DNA from: Bacteroidota bacterium
Lineage (GTDB): Bacteria; Bacteroidota; Bacteroidia; Chitinophagales; Saprospiraceae
Direction: 5' to 3'
Assembly: GCA_029567325.1 (NCBI GenBank)
Contig: JAKQLF010000365.1
Coordinates: 1 to 55,795 of the forward strand
DNA length: 55,795 bases
The notes beneath the pieces were generated by a model. The model was given only the letters and a program-made list of their open reading frames with translations, was not told where the DNA came from and ran no database searches. A program made the translations under genes and the position numbers. This document shows positions 1-9,410 of this stretch, piece after piece. How positions within the stretch are numbered: the stretch's first letter is position 1; each line of letters begins with the position of its first letter.

Positions 1-31
1 TAATTGTTTATTTTTTAATGCTTATAGATAT

Positions 32-1378
32 TTAAGGCAATGCAATTTGAAAGTTTGCACTCGTTTTACTTTGCACCTCCGCCAAAGTAACATTTGGCAT
101 GAGTTCTATAAGTGTAAGCATGTTATTAATATAAGAAAATACGGCTAAGTCTGTAATTATCATGTCCACAACACCGTGTGCGGTAAGTGGCAGCTTACAG
201 GCAGGTACAATTTTGGGCGAATTGTCTGAGTTGGTATGGGTCATAGTTATGATTAGCTTTTTAGCACCAACAGCCAAATCCATCGCTCCACCTACGCCCA
301 GAAGTGGCTTACCTGGCACTGCCCAGTTAGCCAAGTTAGCGGATTCATCACACTCCAGACCACCCATAATGGCCACATCTATATGCCCACCCCTTATCAT
401 AGCGAAGGAATCAGCACTATCAAAAAAGCTGCTGCCTTTTAGTAGGGTAACGGGTATTTTTCCAGCATTTACTGGGTAATGCATAGCTCCACCACCATCT
501 GGAGGTACTGGTCCCACTCCCAGCATTCCGTTTTCGGAATGTAGAATAATACCGTCTTCCTCTGTGATGAGGTCAGCTACCAGCGTAGGAATGCCTATAC
601 CCAAATTGACCAAATCTCCTTTTTTAAGTTCCTTAAGCGCTCTTTTTGCCATATTCATTCTTGTATCATCTACTTTTTTAGCAGCTGATACAGTTGCAGA
701 TGTGCCCAAGTCCGAAAGAGTAAGTGATGCCTGTACCAGATAGTCCACATAGCAGCCTTGTGTATGTACATTTTCAGGAGTTATTTCGCCCACAGGTACT
801 ATTTCTTCCACCTCGGCTATCACCAAGTCGGCGGCTGTAGCCATGGCTTTGTTGAAATTATTTTCGGTAAGCCTATATTGCAAGTTTCCTGCTGTGTCAG
901 CCCGCCAAGCCCTTATAAATGCTACATTTCCTCTTAGGGCTTTTACAAAAACATATTCCTGACCATCGATAATTTTCGATTCTTTTCCCTCGGCTATTTT
1001 TGTACCTGCCGATGTTTTGGTATAAAATCCTCCTATACCTGCCCCGCCAGCTCTGAGAGCTTCAGCCAAGGTGCCTTGCGGTAGTATTTCTGCCTCTACC
1101 CAACCTTCTTGAACTGCCTTTACAGCATTTGGATTTGATGTAAAAAAAGAACCAATTAATTTTTTCAATTGGCCATTTGCAAGGAGTCTATCTCCACCCA
1201 GTCCTGGCTCTCCAGTATTGTTTCCTACAAAAGTAAGGTTTGCGGTTGGTAATTCTGCCAAAGTGTGCATAAGATGGACTGGATTGCCCGTCATGCCAAA
1301 GCCTCCTTGCAACAAGATGTCGCCGTCTTTTACCATGCTGGCGGCAGTTCTTAAATCTATAATGGGTACAGTTTTCAT
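32..1378 (-). CDS. Fused 3-oxoacid CoA-transferase, probable 3-oxoadipate CoA-transferase (PcaI-PcaJ fusion)
   Basis: Predicted to transfer CoA from succinyl-CoA to 3-oxoadipate, the penultimate beta-ketoadipate step, in the cytoplasm. The 448-residue protein carries an A-type half (about 1-225, with the GGFGMTGNP glycine-rich motif near 25-33) followed by a B-type half (about 235-448). The SENG motif supplies the expected catalytic Glu at 282. Bacterial PcaI and PcaJ are usually separate; a single A-B chain is the layout of mammalian SCOT and of some bacterial enzymes. It is the last gene seen in the pca set, 13 bp after the hydroxybenzoate hydroxylase gene. The substrate is inferred from this context; acetoacetate is the main alternative, since sequence alone does not separate the two. 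Confidence 0.85.
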   Translation of the reverse strand: MKTVPIIDLRTAASMVKDGDILLQGGFGMTGNPVHLMHTLAELPTANLTFVGNNTGEPGLGGDRLLANGQLKKLIGSFFTSNPNAVKAVQEGWVEAEILPQGTLAEALRAGGAGIGGFYTKTSAGTKIAEGKESKIIDGQEYVFVKALRGNVAFIRAWRADTAGNLQYRLTENNFNKAMATAADLVIAEVEEIVPVGEITPENVHTQGCYVDYLVQASLTLSDLGTSATVSAAKKVDDTRMNMAKRALKELKKGDLVNLGIGIPTLVADLITEEDGIILHSENGMLGVGPVPPDGGGAMHYPVNAGKIPVTLLKGSSFFDSADSFAMIRGGHIDVAIMGGLECDESANLANWAVPGKPLLGVGGAMDLAVGAKKLIITMTHTNSDNSPKIVPACKLPLTAHGVVDMIITDLAVFSYINNMLTLIELMPNVTLAEVQSKTSANFQIALP

Positions 1379-1391
1379 CTAAAATTCAAAT

Positions 1392-2573
1392 TTAATTATC
1401 AAATGTTTCAAATGGTAAGCCTACATAATTTTCGGCAATGGTTTTTTGATAGGCCTCTGACAAACGTAGATAATCGAATTTAGACTTTTGCAAGTGCTGA
1501 TCAAAACTTCCATTTTCTGCTACCTTATGACATAGATTGGTCATAAAGTTGGAAAAGTCTTGCACTCTCCAAACTCTTGCGACGCACTTTTGTGTGTAAT
1601 TTTCCAAATGCAGAGCATCGTTTTTTTCATACCAATGAGTAATGCCTATAGCCAAATTCCTGACATCGGCTATTGCCAAGTTTAATCCTTTGGCACCTGT
1701 AGGAGGTACGATATGGGCGGCGTCACCCGCCAAAAACAATCTACCTGCCTGCATATTGTCTATCATAAAGCTACGCATGGGTGTGATACTTTTTTCAAAA
1801 ATCTCACCCCTATCAAGTGGCAAGCCTAGGCGATGTTCCAATTCTTGCCAAATCTCAACATCAGACCAGGTTTCTATTTTGTCATCATTTGGCACTTGAA
1901 GATAGAGCCTGCAGATTTTTTCAGATCGCATACTGGCCAGTGCAAAACCCTGTTCATGAAATGCATAAATAAGCTCTTCATAATTGGGTTTTGAATAGGC
2001 TAAAATACCCAACCAGCTGAAAGGATATTCTATCTTAAACTCTTGATAAGACGCTGCTGGAATATGCTTGCGACCAATACCATGAAATCCATCACAACCA
2101 GCCACAAAATCACAGTGAAGGGTGAATGATTCGCCTTCATTCTGAAAAATTATACTAGGTGTTTTAGTTGTAAAATCTTTAATATGATGAGCCTCGGCTT
2201 CAAATACAATCTCAATCTGCCGCTCAATGCAGGTTTTTATGAGGTCTTTTACTACCTCTTGTTGGCCATAAATGGTTACTGATCGCTGGGTATGTTTTTG
2301 AAAATCTATCCGCTGCTGTACTCCATTGTATGAGATATAGCACCCATGGTGAACCAATCCTTCATGGTGTAGCCTTTCTGCTACGCCCAATTGCTCAAAT
2401 ATCTCGACAGTATTATGCTCAAGTAGTCCTGCTCTCACTCGGTTTTCAACATAAGACCTACTTTTATTTTCTATAATTATACTACTGATACCAGCTTGGT
2501 GTAGCATAAGTGCCAAGGTTAATCCTGCTGGACCTGCCCCTATTATTCCTACCTGAGTATTGAGCTCTTTCAT
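1392..2573 (-). CDS. pobA: 4-hydroxybenzoate 3-monooxygenase
   Basis: A class A flavoprotein hydroxylase that converts 4-hydroxybenzoate to protocatechuate using NAD(P)H and O2. Its 393 residues match the 394 of the Pseudomonas enzyme. The FAD GxGxxG lies at 12-17 and the second FAD motif (AGDAAHIVPPTGAKG) at 282-296. By alignment from memory, the active-site residues of PHBH appear as Tyr203, Ser214, Arg216, Tyr224 and Tyr383, corresponding to Y201, S212, R214, Y222 and Y385. All are retained, which argues for a working 4-hydroxybenzoate-specific enzyme. It sits between the pcaDC fusion and the CoA-transferase and feeds the protocatechuate branch. Confidence 0.95.
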   Translation of the reverse strand: MKELNTQVGIIGAGPAGLTLALMLHQAGISSIIIENKSRSYVENRVRAGLLEHNTVEIFEQLGVAERLHHEGLVHHGCYISYNGVQQRIDFQKHTQRSVTIYGQQEVVKDLIKTCIERQIEIVFEAEAHHIKDFTTKTPSIIFQNEGESFTLHCDFVAGCDGFHGIGRKHIPAASYQEFKIEYPFSWLGILAYSKPNYEELIYAFHEQGFALASMRSEKICRLYLQVPNDDKIETWSDVEIWQELEHRLGLPLDRGEIFEKSITPMRSFMIDNMQAGRLFLAGDAAHIVPPTGAKGLNLAIADVRNLAIGITHWYEKNDALHLENYTQKCVARVWRVQDFSNFMTNLCHKVAENGSFDQHLQKSKFDYLRLSEAYQKTIAENYVGLPFETFDN

Positions 2574-2662
2574 ATTTTGGTAAAACGATTTTTAGAATTA
2601 TCCGAATTTTCGATTACTACCATTGAGGTTTTATGATTTGTTTTATTAAAGATTTACAAAAT

Positions 2663-3793
2663 TTAGATCTTTATACCTAAGTTTATAAAGACCTCTTCGG
2701 CAGCATGAAGGGCTTCGTTGGCAGCGGGTAACCCACAGTACAAAGCCGCATGCATAATTACTTCTTTTATTTCATCTACTGTTACCCCATTATGAATAGC
2801 TGCTTTGATGTGCATTTTAAACTCAACTTGTCTATTCAAAGCAATAAGCATGGCTATAGTAATAAGGCTTCGATTGGGTTTTGATAGCTGTGGTCGAGCC
2901 CAAATTTCACCCCAGGCATATTTGGTAACGAATGCCTGGAAGTCGGTATTGAAGCTATTTTTTTTGGAATTTGCATTGTCAACATGATCATCACCCAATA
3001 CCGTGCGGCGTATATGCATGCCTTTTTGTTGAATTTCAGAGCCTACAAAAAAATCAATAAGCGTTTGAGCAAATACGTGTGGTTTTTCCACTGCTGACAA
3101 ATGTCGGGTAGGTAAAACATGAAGAGTAGCATTGGGGATGTTTTCGACTAAAAATTCTGCATCTTTTATGCCAGTAACAGGGTCTTGATCGCCAGTTATG
3201 ACCAAGGTTTCAACCTGGCAGTTTTTTATCGTTTGTTCGAAGTTGGCATCTCTTATTGCATAACAACAGTTCGTATAACCATCGACATCACTCCTTAAAA
3301 ACATAGCTCGAGCTTCTTCAACTTTGGTTGGATTTGAGATTCTATATGCTTCTGTAAACCACCTATTCATGGTATCGTCCACTATGGCCTGCATTCCTTG
3401 TGCTTTTATGGTTTGAATTCGTGCATTCCATCCTTCTTCACTACCAATTTTTGTAGCAGTGTTTGCTAATACCAACTTTTTAATTCTTTGTGGATAGGTA
3501 ATGGCTAAACTTTGCCCTATAAGCCCCCCTAGGGACAAACCACAAAAATATGCTGACTCAATTCCTAAACTATCCATAAGTCCAATTACATCATCGCCGA
3601 GTTCTGAGATGCTGTTGGTCGCGTTGTTGGTATTGGCTTTGGACCCACCATGCCCTCTAGTATCATAACGCAACACTCTGAAATAGGGCAACAACATTGG
3701 TACTAGCTCGTCCCACATGGCCAATTCTGAACCTAGTGAATTAGAAAATATTAAAACAGGGCTATTGGGCGTTCCTTCTATTTTATAATTCAT
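2663..3793 (-). CDS. Fused 3-oxoadipate enol-lactonase / 4-carboxymuconolactone decarboxylase (PcaD-PcaC)
   Basis: Bifunctional enzyme for two successive steps of the protocatechuate branch: decarboxylation of 4-carboxymuconolactone and hydrolysis of 3-oxoadipate enol-lactone. Residues 1-250 form an alpha/beta hydrolase with nucleophile Ser87 (CGLSLGG), likely Asp204 (GDQDPVTG) and His231 (TRHLSAVEKP). Residues about 265-376 are a carboxymuconolactone decarboxylase domain with the HIKAAIHNGVT-EIKEVIMHAALYCG signature at 328-354. The same hydrolase-first fusion is known as PcaL in actinobacteria and others. Its ATG overlaps the pcaB stop by 4 bp (ATGA), indicating translational coupling. Confidence 0.93.
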   Translation of the reverse strand: MNYKIEGTPNSPVLIFSNSLGSELAMWDELVPMLLPYFRVLRYDTRGHGGSKANTNNATNSISELGDDVIGLMDSLGIESAYFCGLSLGGLIGQSLAITYPQRIKKLVLANTATKIGSEEGWNARIQTIKAQGMQAIVDDTMNRWFTEAYRISNPTKVEEARAMFLRSDVDGYTNCCYAIRDANFEQTIKNCQVETLVITGDQDPVTGIKDAEFLVENIPNATLHVLPTRHLSAVEKPHVFAQTLIDFFVGSEIQQKGMHIRRTVLGDDHVDNANSKKNSFNTDFQAFVTKYAWGEIWARPQLSKPNRSLITIAMLIALNRQVEFKMHIKAAIHNGVTVDEIKEVIMHAALYCGLPAANEALHAAEEVFINLGIKI

Positions 3794-5115
3794 TTTTGTA
3801 TCAATTTTTGATATTTTGATAAAATGTCATCTATGATGGCTGCACTGTTCCCTGTTGATTTTTCAGCATCAAAAAGGAGGTCTAGATTGGGTAACTTTAA
3901 ATCCATTTCATATAGTACCATTTTCAAATGTTTCTTTTGGGCAATTGCACTTTTACAAGCTTTTTTAACGAGTTCATGCGCATTTAATTTGCCAACACTG
4001 TCGGCTAATGCGATTGATACATTTTCTGCAAAGATGAGCCCATGAGTAAGATCCAAATTTTGTAACATTCGGTCCTTATCTACCTCCAATCCCATTATTA
4101 GCTCTAGGGTTTTTTCTAATGATCCTGCTGTTAACTTGAGCAATTCCGTTAAGACCTCCCATTCAGATTGCCACATTCCTGCTGATCGTTCATGCTCCTG
4201 TGGCATGGCAGCAAGTATGGAGGCTACTAAATGCGGTATCCGAGTGGAATTTGCCAAAATTGCTGTACATGTGACTGGATTTCGCTTATTTGGCATGGCA
4301 CTAGAGCCTCCTTTACCCTCAGCGGACCCTTCAAAAACCTCACCTACTTCCGTTTGCATAAGCAAGGTGATATCTTTTGCTATTTTTGCCAAAGACTGGT
4401 TCAATATTCCATAAACAGAGGCTATAGTGGCTATACCACCTCTATTTGCATTCCAAGAATGTGAAACTTTCAAGCCCAAATGATTGGCCACCTCAGCTTG
4501 TACCTGGTTTGTCAAATACTGATTGCCACTACCTACTGCGCCTCCCAATTGTAGAAATAAAGTTGTCGCTGGTAGTTCGCTAATTCGATCACCACACTGC
4601 TCAATACTCTGAAGCCAAGTCGCGGTTTTTAATCCAAATGTAATGGGTCGGGCTTGCTGTAAAAGCGTACGGCCTATCATTAATGTATTTCGGTGACTGG
4701 TGGTAATTTGGGCCAGTGTGTCTTTTAATTCATTGATCTTACTCATCATCTTCACAGTGTATGCTTGCACGGCCAACATAGTAGCGGTATCAATCACATC
4801 TTGGCTGGTAGCCCCAAGGTGAATGTATTTTGAAGCCTCAATATTCTGTTTTTCCACAATTTTGCTGAGCTGCTGCACCAGTGGTATGGCGGCGTTCCCT
4901 CCAAGTTTTACTTCAGCTTTTAGTTTTTCTATGTCTATAAATTCTGCTTTACAGTTTGCTTTGATTATGTCACTGGCGTCTGCCGGAATCAAACCTTCCT
5001 TTGCCTGTGCCTGAGCCAGTGCTGCCTCAAAGCGTAACATATACTCTATGGTTTGGCTATCAGAAAACAAACCATTGAAGGAAGCGCTATAAAAAAACTC
5101 AGAATATAAACTCAT
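3790..5115 (-). CDS. pcaB: 3-carboxy-cis,cis-muconate cycloisomerase
   Basis: Converts 3-carboxy-cis,cis-muconate to 4-carboxymuconolactone. The 441-residue protein belongs to the fumarase/aspartase superfamily: it has the HLGATSQDV region at 99-107 and the superfamily signature GSSAMPNKRNP at 270-280, whose Ser lies on the catalytic loop. Adenylosuccinate lyase is the close relative to exclude; the flanking PcaG/H and PcaD-C genes make PcaB the better call. It overlaps the next gene by 4 bp and follows pcaG by 105 bp. Confidence 0.93.
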   Translation of the reverse strand: MSLYSEFFYSASFNGLFSDSQTIEYMLRFEAALAQAQAKEGLIPADASDIIKANCKAEFIDIEKLKAEVKLGGNAAIPLVQQLSKIVEKQNIEASKYIHLGATSQDVIDTATMLAVQAYTVKMMSKINELKDTLAQITTSHRNTLMIGRTLLQQARPITFGLKTATWLQSIEQCGDRISELPATTLFLQLGGAVGSGNQYLTNQVQAEVANHLGLKVSHSWNANRGGIATIASVYGILNQSLAKIAKDITLLMQTEVGEVFEGSAEGKGGSSAMPNKRNPVTCTAILANSTRIPHLVASILAAMPQEHERSAGMWQSEWEVLTELLKLTAGSLEKTLELIMGLEVDKDRMLQNLDLTHGLIFAENVSIALADSVGKLNAHELVKKACKSAIAQKKHLKMVLYEMDLKLPNLDLLFDAEKSTGNSAAIIDDILSKYQKLIQK

Positions 5116-5220
5116 GGATAATCTTTACTTGTAATTGACTTTAATTTAAGAAGAATGGCAAAATATTTTAAGATTAACGATTTATATGATTTACGATAGA
5201 TTCTATTTGCGATTTTTCAT

Positions 5221-5754
5221 CTAAATATCAAAAAAGACAGTCTCCTTATCGCCCTGCATATAGATGTTAAATTCATACGTTCCTGGACTTTTTTGCTGAG
5301 CCATAAGGGTTGCCTTTCTTTCTTCAGGAACACTAATTAATACAGTATCTTTGGCATTAAGCACTACTTCATCAGAAAAATATATACGGGTATAAGTATG
5401 TATGAGCTGCCCTCTCATAAACAATATTACGGAAAGATGAGGAGCTTGGCTATCTACCGAGTTGGGTTTTATTGTATGGAAAATAAACCTGTTTTCAGGA
5501 TCTGTACCCGTGCCGAAACGTCCAAAAAGTTGCTTTTCCCCATCATTTTGCCATATCTCCACCATTGCGTCAGAGATGGGTTGATTTTCCCCGTCAAATA
5601 CTTTGCCTGTAATAGTGATGATGTTGTCTGTGTTAATAGGATTCACCATTTGGTTTGTCACTAATTGCTTAAAATCATACAGATATTGCTCAGGAGTAAG
5701 CCCATAAGCAAAGTAAGGTCCTACGGTTTGTGAAGGTGTTTGTTTATTACTCAT
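5221..5754 (-). CDS. pcaG: Protocatechuate 3,4-dioxygenase alpha subunit
   Basis: Alpha chain of the intradiol ring-cleavage dioxygenase that opens protocatechuate to 3-carboxy-cis,cis-muconate. The chosen start (ATG complementary to 5752-5754) gives a 177-residue protein beginning MSNKQTPSQTVGPYFAYGL, the conserved PcaG N-terminus. The open frame extends further upstream to 5859, but that would overlap pcaH and adds unconserved sequence. The intradiol beta-sandwich follows (ITGKVFDGENQPISDAMVEIWQ). As expected for an alpha chain, the iron ligands are absent. The 19-bp gap from pcaH implies co-translation of the two subunits. Confidence 0.93.
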   Translation of the reverse strand: MSNKQTPSQTVGPYFAYGLTPEQYLYDFKQLVTNQMVNPINTDNIITITGKVFDGENQPISDAMVEIWQNDGEKQLFGRFGTGTDPENRFIFHTIKPNSVDSQAPHLSVILFMRGQLIHTYTRIYFSDEVVLNAKDTVLISVPEERKATLMAQQKSPGTYEFNIYMQGDKETVFFDI

Positions 5755-5773
5755 TTTCGATAAAGATATCAAA

Positions 5774-6481
5774 TTATTTATTTTCAAATGGGGTGGCATT
5801 GTGGCCACGAAGTACGAAATCAAATCGGTATGCCAAAGCAAAGTCAGGTTCGGCGGCATTCAAATCAAATTGAGAAACAAGTAAATCTCGGCCCTTTGGT
5901 GGTACTGATAAAAATATGGGGTCATGAGCCAAAAGAGGGTCACCGGGAAAATACATCTGGGTTACCAACCTGTTGGTAATATTTGCCCCAAACAACGAAA
6001 AATGTATATGGTTTGGTCGCCAGGCGTTGGGGTGGTTGCCCCAGGGATATGCACCGGGTTTAATGGTGTAAAATTTGTAATTACCATCTTTATCTGTCAT
6101 ACACCTCCCTGCGCCCAAAAAATTTGGATCAAGCGGAGCATTGTGTTGGTCCACTTTATGCACATATCTTCCACAAGAGTTTGCCTGCCATATTTCTATG
6201 AGCGTATGTGGTATTGGCTGACCATTTTCATTAAGTACTTTTCCGTGTACTACGATGCGTTCGCCTATTGGTTCACCGTTTTTAATAGAATTTTTAGTTA
6301 AATCGTGGTCAAGAGCACCTAATTTAAAATCACCAAATAACGGCCCTGAAAGCTCACTTAATGATTGTTTTAATACTACTAATGGCTTGGATGGTGCCCT
6401 TAAAACGGTGGATTTATACTGTGGCGAAAGGTAAGGTGGTTGCACTTCTCTATCAAATAAATTATAAATTATGCTGCTCAT
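5774..6481 (-). CDS. pcaH: Protocatechuate 3,4-dioxygenase beta subunit
   Basis: Iron-bearing beta chain of protocatechuate 3,4-dioxygenase. The 235-residue protein shows the four non-haem Fe(III) ligands expected of the family: Tyr106 (SCGRYVHK), Tyr145 (PGAYPWGN), His158 and His160 (RPNHIHF). The usual N-terminal PcaH domain precedes the intradiol sandwich. It is the first gene of the pcaHGB-DC-pobA-CoA-transferase run, after a 313-bp intergenic space that probably holds the promoter. Confidence 0.95.
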   Translation of the reverse strand: MSSIIYNLFDREVQPPYLSPQYKSTVLRAPSKPLVVLKQSLSELSGPLFGDFKLGALDHDLTKNSIKNGEPIGERIVVHGKVLNENGQPIPHTLIEIWQANSCGRYVHKVDQHNAPLDPNFLGAGRCMTDKDGNYKFYTIKPGAYPWGNHPNAWRPNHIHFSLFGANITNRLVTQMYFPGDPLLAHDPIFLSVPPKGRDLLVSQFDLNAAEPDFALAYRFDFVLRGHNATPFENK

Positions 6482-6794
6482 TAGATTTTGATATTTGGTT
6501 TTAAAGATTTACACATATCTGCTGACACAAATTTAGAGGCTAGCAGAAATAATAGCTTAGATATATTGTAAATATACTTGGATAAAACAAACATATTTTA
6601 TTCAAACTTTGTATTTTATAAATTACTAAAATATTAGTTATATAGCAACATGCAATTTTTTGCTTTAAATTAACTAACGATTATACTCGAACAATACAAA
6701 CATGGCTCTGACCAAACTAATTATAAATTACAATGGGTTATGGTGAAAATCACTATCCACTTTTGCCTAATTTTATTCATCATGAGCAATTTCC
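6482..6794. other. Intergenic spacer upstream of pcaH
   Basis: This 313-bp AT-rich gap separates the pca/pob run from the preceding MetE-like gene. On the minus strand it holds TAAATTTG (6528-6535), which fits the Bacteroidota -7 consensus TAnnTTTG and lies about 47 bp before the pcaH start. No convincing -33 TTG was found at the usual spacing. No gene, tRNA or clear hairpin terminator is visible. Confidence 0.4.
6528..6535 (-). promoter_or_regulatory. Possible -7 promoter box for pcaHGB
   Basis: The minus strand reads TAAATTTG, a full match to the Bacteroidota TAnnTTTG element. It sits upstream of the first gene of the pca run. The lack of a -33 TTG keeps confidence low. Confidence 0.3.
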
Positions 6795-7898
6795 TCAAGC
6801 TTCTCCCCAAACCTTCAAAGCCGTATTGACAACCAAATCAAGCTTTCTCCATTGATCATCATGAGTCATATCATTACCATGATGAGTAGATGAAAATCCA
6901 CATTGAGGGCTAATACAAAGATTTTCGATTGGAGTGTATTGTGCAGCCTCGTCAATGCGCTTGCACAAGTCATCCATTTGTTCCAATTCTTTCTTTTTGG
7001 AGGATACTATACCCAATACTACTTTTTTATTTTTTGGTACAAAACGTAAAGGGGCAAAATCGCCTGAACGCTCATCATCATATTCCAATAGATATCTATC
7101 TACATTGATATCATTAAATAGAATCTCAGCTACTGGCTCATAACCCCCTTCAGCAAACCAGGTACTTCTATAATTACCTCTGCAAAGGTGTATGCCTACG
7201 GTAAGGTCAGCAGGTCGATCGTCAATCACTGCATTGATCAAAGCAGCATAAGTCCGTGGCAATTCATTTGGGTCTTCTCCTCGCTCTTGTGACGCAGCCC
7301 TCATTTTAGGATCACAAAGGTAGGCGAGATTGGTATCATCCAATTGTAAATACCTGAGACCTGCCTTATATAAACTGGATATTTCCTCTTTGTATGCAGC
7401 TGCTAAATCAGCAAAAAATTCATCCATGTCAGGATATGAATTTATGTCTATAGATTTTCTACCTCCACGGAAGTGAATCATGGTTGGTGACGGGATTGAA
7501 ACCTTGGGAGTTTGACTTACTATCGTTTGTAGAAAATTAAAATCGGCTGTTTGAATATCTTTTACATGCTTCAGTTTGCCTGTTACACTAAGTACCGGAG
7601 GCGTAAATCCATCCACTGCTACTTTGGCATTGGGGTTCGCTTCTATACCACCAGTAATGGTAACACCTGCAAGCTCTTTCAGGAAATCTAAATGGAAATA
7701 GTCTCTACGGAATTCTCCATCTGTAATGGCTTTCAAACCCGTAGCTTCCAATCGTTTTACTGTTTCGGTGATGCCAGCATCTTCAATGCTGCGCAACTCT
7801 TCAGCAGTAATTTGTCCAGATTTCCATTTGTTTCTATTTTCTTTTACTGCTGTTGTGCGCAAAAGACTACCTACATGGTCGGCTCGAAAATTTTGCAT
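6795..7898 (-). CDS. MetE C-terminal-like zinc methyltransferase family protein in an aromatic catabolic cluster
   Basis: Homologous to the C-terminal barrel of cobalamin-independent methionine synthase (about 360 residues, YxjG/YxjH-like), without the MetE N-terminal domain. The zinc ligands of MetE are visible as His237 and Cys239 (GIHLCRGN), Glu272 (LLEYDDERSG) and Cys333 (SPQCGFSS), so a Zn-bound thiolate acceptor chemistry is plausible. The N-terminus (FRADHVGSLLR) is typical. The location between the aromatic MFS transporter and pcaH suggests a catabolic role, for example handling methyl groups from methoxylated aromatics, but that is inference. A stand-alone methionine synthase is the alternative. 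Confidence 0.8.
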   Translation of the reverse strand: MQNFRADHVGSLLRTTAVKENRNKWKSGQITAEELRSIEDAGITETVKRLEATGLKAITDGEFRRDYFHLDFLKELAGVTITGGIEANPNAKVAVDGFTPPVLSVTGKLKHVKDIQTADFNFLQTIVSQTPKVSIPSPTMIHFRGGRKSIDINSYPDMDEFFADLAAAYKEEISSLYKAGLRYLQLDDTNLAYLCDPKMRAASQERGEDPNELPRTYAALINAVIDDRPADLTVGIHLCRGNYRSTWFAEGGYEPVAEILFNDINVDRYLLEYDDERSGDFAPLRFVPKNKKVVLGIVSSKKKELEQMDDLCKRIDEAAQYTPIENLCISPQCGFSSTHHGNDMTHDDQWRKLDLVVNTALKVWGEA

Positions 7899-8071
7899 TT
7901 TTTTTGAAATTTTATTGTTTATAGAAATATCTTTTTTTAAAACTTATCAATATTAAAAAACGATCGGTTGGATGTCTGATTGATTTGATTGACGCAAATT
8001 GCGGTTTGCTTATATTTTTATATAAATCGTAAATCAGGCTATTCATCATCCATTCATTCGTCATATTTAAA

Positions 8072-9397
8072 TCAGCTAATTTGATCTGAATCAATCTTTG
8101 AAGTGACTATTCCTGATACAATTGCGGGAATGGCAAAAATGATAAAGTTGAGACCAATGCCTATGCCACCTGCTATCAGTAAACCAGCTATATATGGCCC
8201 TACCATGCCGCCTATTCTGCCAGCACCCATAGACCAACCAATCCCTGTAGTACGAAACTGTGTTGGATAAAGCCTTGCCGATAAAGCGTAAAGCCCCACA
8301 AAGCCCCCCTGAATACCAAAGCCTAACAAAGCCAGGATAAACAGTATCCAATCTGACCCTATAAATAAACCAAATGATGCCATCAGCAAACCTGTCAGCA
8401 CAAGTATGATACCTAAGGTTTTCTTCAATCCAAACTTGCTTGATAAATATCCTTGTGTAACGATGCCAAAAAAGGCACCCAAATTAAATATAGTACCCGC
8501 ATAGATAGCAAGCTCCATAGAAAGACCTGCATCCTTTGCTAATTTTGGTATCCAACTTGTTAAAAAATACAGCGATGCAAATGCCATGAAAAGTGCGACC
8601 CAAAGTTGAATCGTGGGTTTTAAATATGCTGTTTTTAAAAGCTGGTCGATGGGTATGGCAGATTTGAGTTTTTCGATTTTGGGCAATGCATCAATACCAT
8701 CAAAATTCATTTTTTTTAGGATCTTATTTATTTTTTCCAAAGCTCCCTTAGGCTGTGTACGGGTATAATAATCTATAGACTCCGACAAAAACAATAAGGT
8801 AAGAGGAACTGAAAACATAGAAGCAATACCGGCTATTTTAAACATCTGTTGCCACCCATCAAGAGGGATAACTTTTGCTGCTACCAGACCCGATAAAACT
8901 GCCCCTACTGGATATCCTGCTATGATAAGACTTACCCAAAAATCTCTGGTTTTATTAGGCGTGTATTCAGCAACTAACGAAGCCGTACTTGCCAACATAC
9001 TACCTATACCCAGGCCACTCACAAATCGGCATAGAAGCAATTCTGTAATATTGGTAGTATAAGAAGTAATATAAATACAGGTGCCCATTATCGTCCCGCT
9101 AATGACTATGATGGTTTTCCTTCCAATTTTATCAGCATAGGGAGCCAAAAATAATGTACCTATTGTCATTCCAAATAATCCTGCACTAAACACTGTCCCC
9201 AATGCAGCTGGATTTATATTCCAATCTGTTGCAATAGCCGGGGCAGCGTATGAAATGATCAGTATGTCCATGCCATCGAGCAGATTCATCAAAAAACAAA
9301 TCAAGATGGTGCCAATTTGTAAACCCGACAAAGGATTGTTATCGATGAGTGTTTTTGGATTTATATTCACAATAGTTTTTTTACAATTATTAATCAA
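8072..9397 (-). CDS. MFS transporter, aromatic acid:H+ symporter type
   Basis: Twelve-helix major facilitator of about 441 residues, with the family loop motif between helices 2 and 3 (APYADKIGRKT, about 104-114) and the DGMD motif in helix 1 typical of AAHS transporters such as PcaK and BenK. Probable substrates are 4-hydroxybenzoate, protocatechuate or hydroxycinnamates. The frame as written opens with TTG; a GTG at codon 10 (complement of about 9368-9370) is an alternative start, as no ATG precedes the first helix. It follows the DUF3237 gene by 13 bp, so it is probably in the same transcript. Confidence 0.88.
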   Translation of the reverse strand: MINNCKKTIVNINPKTLIDNNPLSGLQIGTILICFLMNLLDGMDILIISYAAPAIATDWNINPAALGTVFSAGLFGMTIGTLFLAPYADKIGRKTIIVISGTIMGTCIYITSYTTNITELLLCRFVSGLGIGSMLASTASLVAEYTPNKTRDFWVSLIIAGYPVGAVLSGLVAAKVIPLDGWQQMFKIAGIASMFSVPLTLLFLSESIDYYTRTQPKGALEKINKILKKMNFDGIDALPKIEKLKSAIPIDQLLKTAYLKPTIQLWVALFMAFASLYFLTSWIPKLAKDAGLSMELAIYAGTIFNLGAFFGIVTQGYLSSKFGLKKTLGIILVLTGLLMASFGLFIGSDWILFILALLGFGIQGGFVGLYALSARLYPTQFRTTGIGWSMGAGRIGGMVGPYIAGLLIAGGIGIGLNFIIFAIPAIVSGIVTSKIDSDQIS

Positions 9398-9410
9398 ATG
9401 GCTTTTTGCC

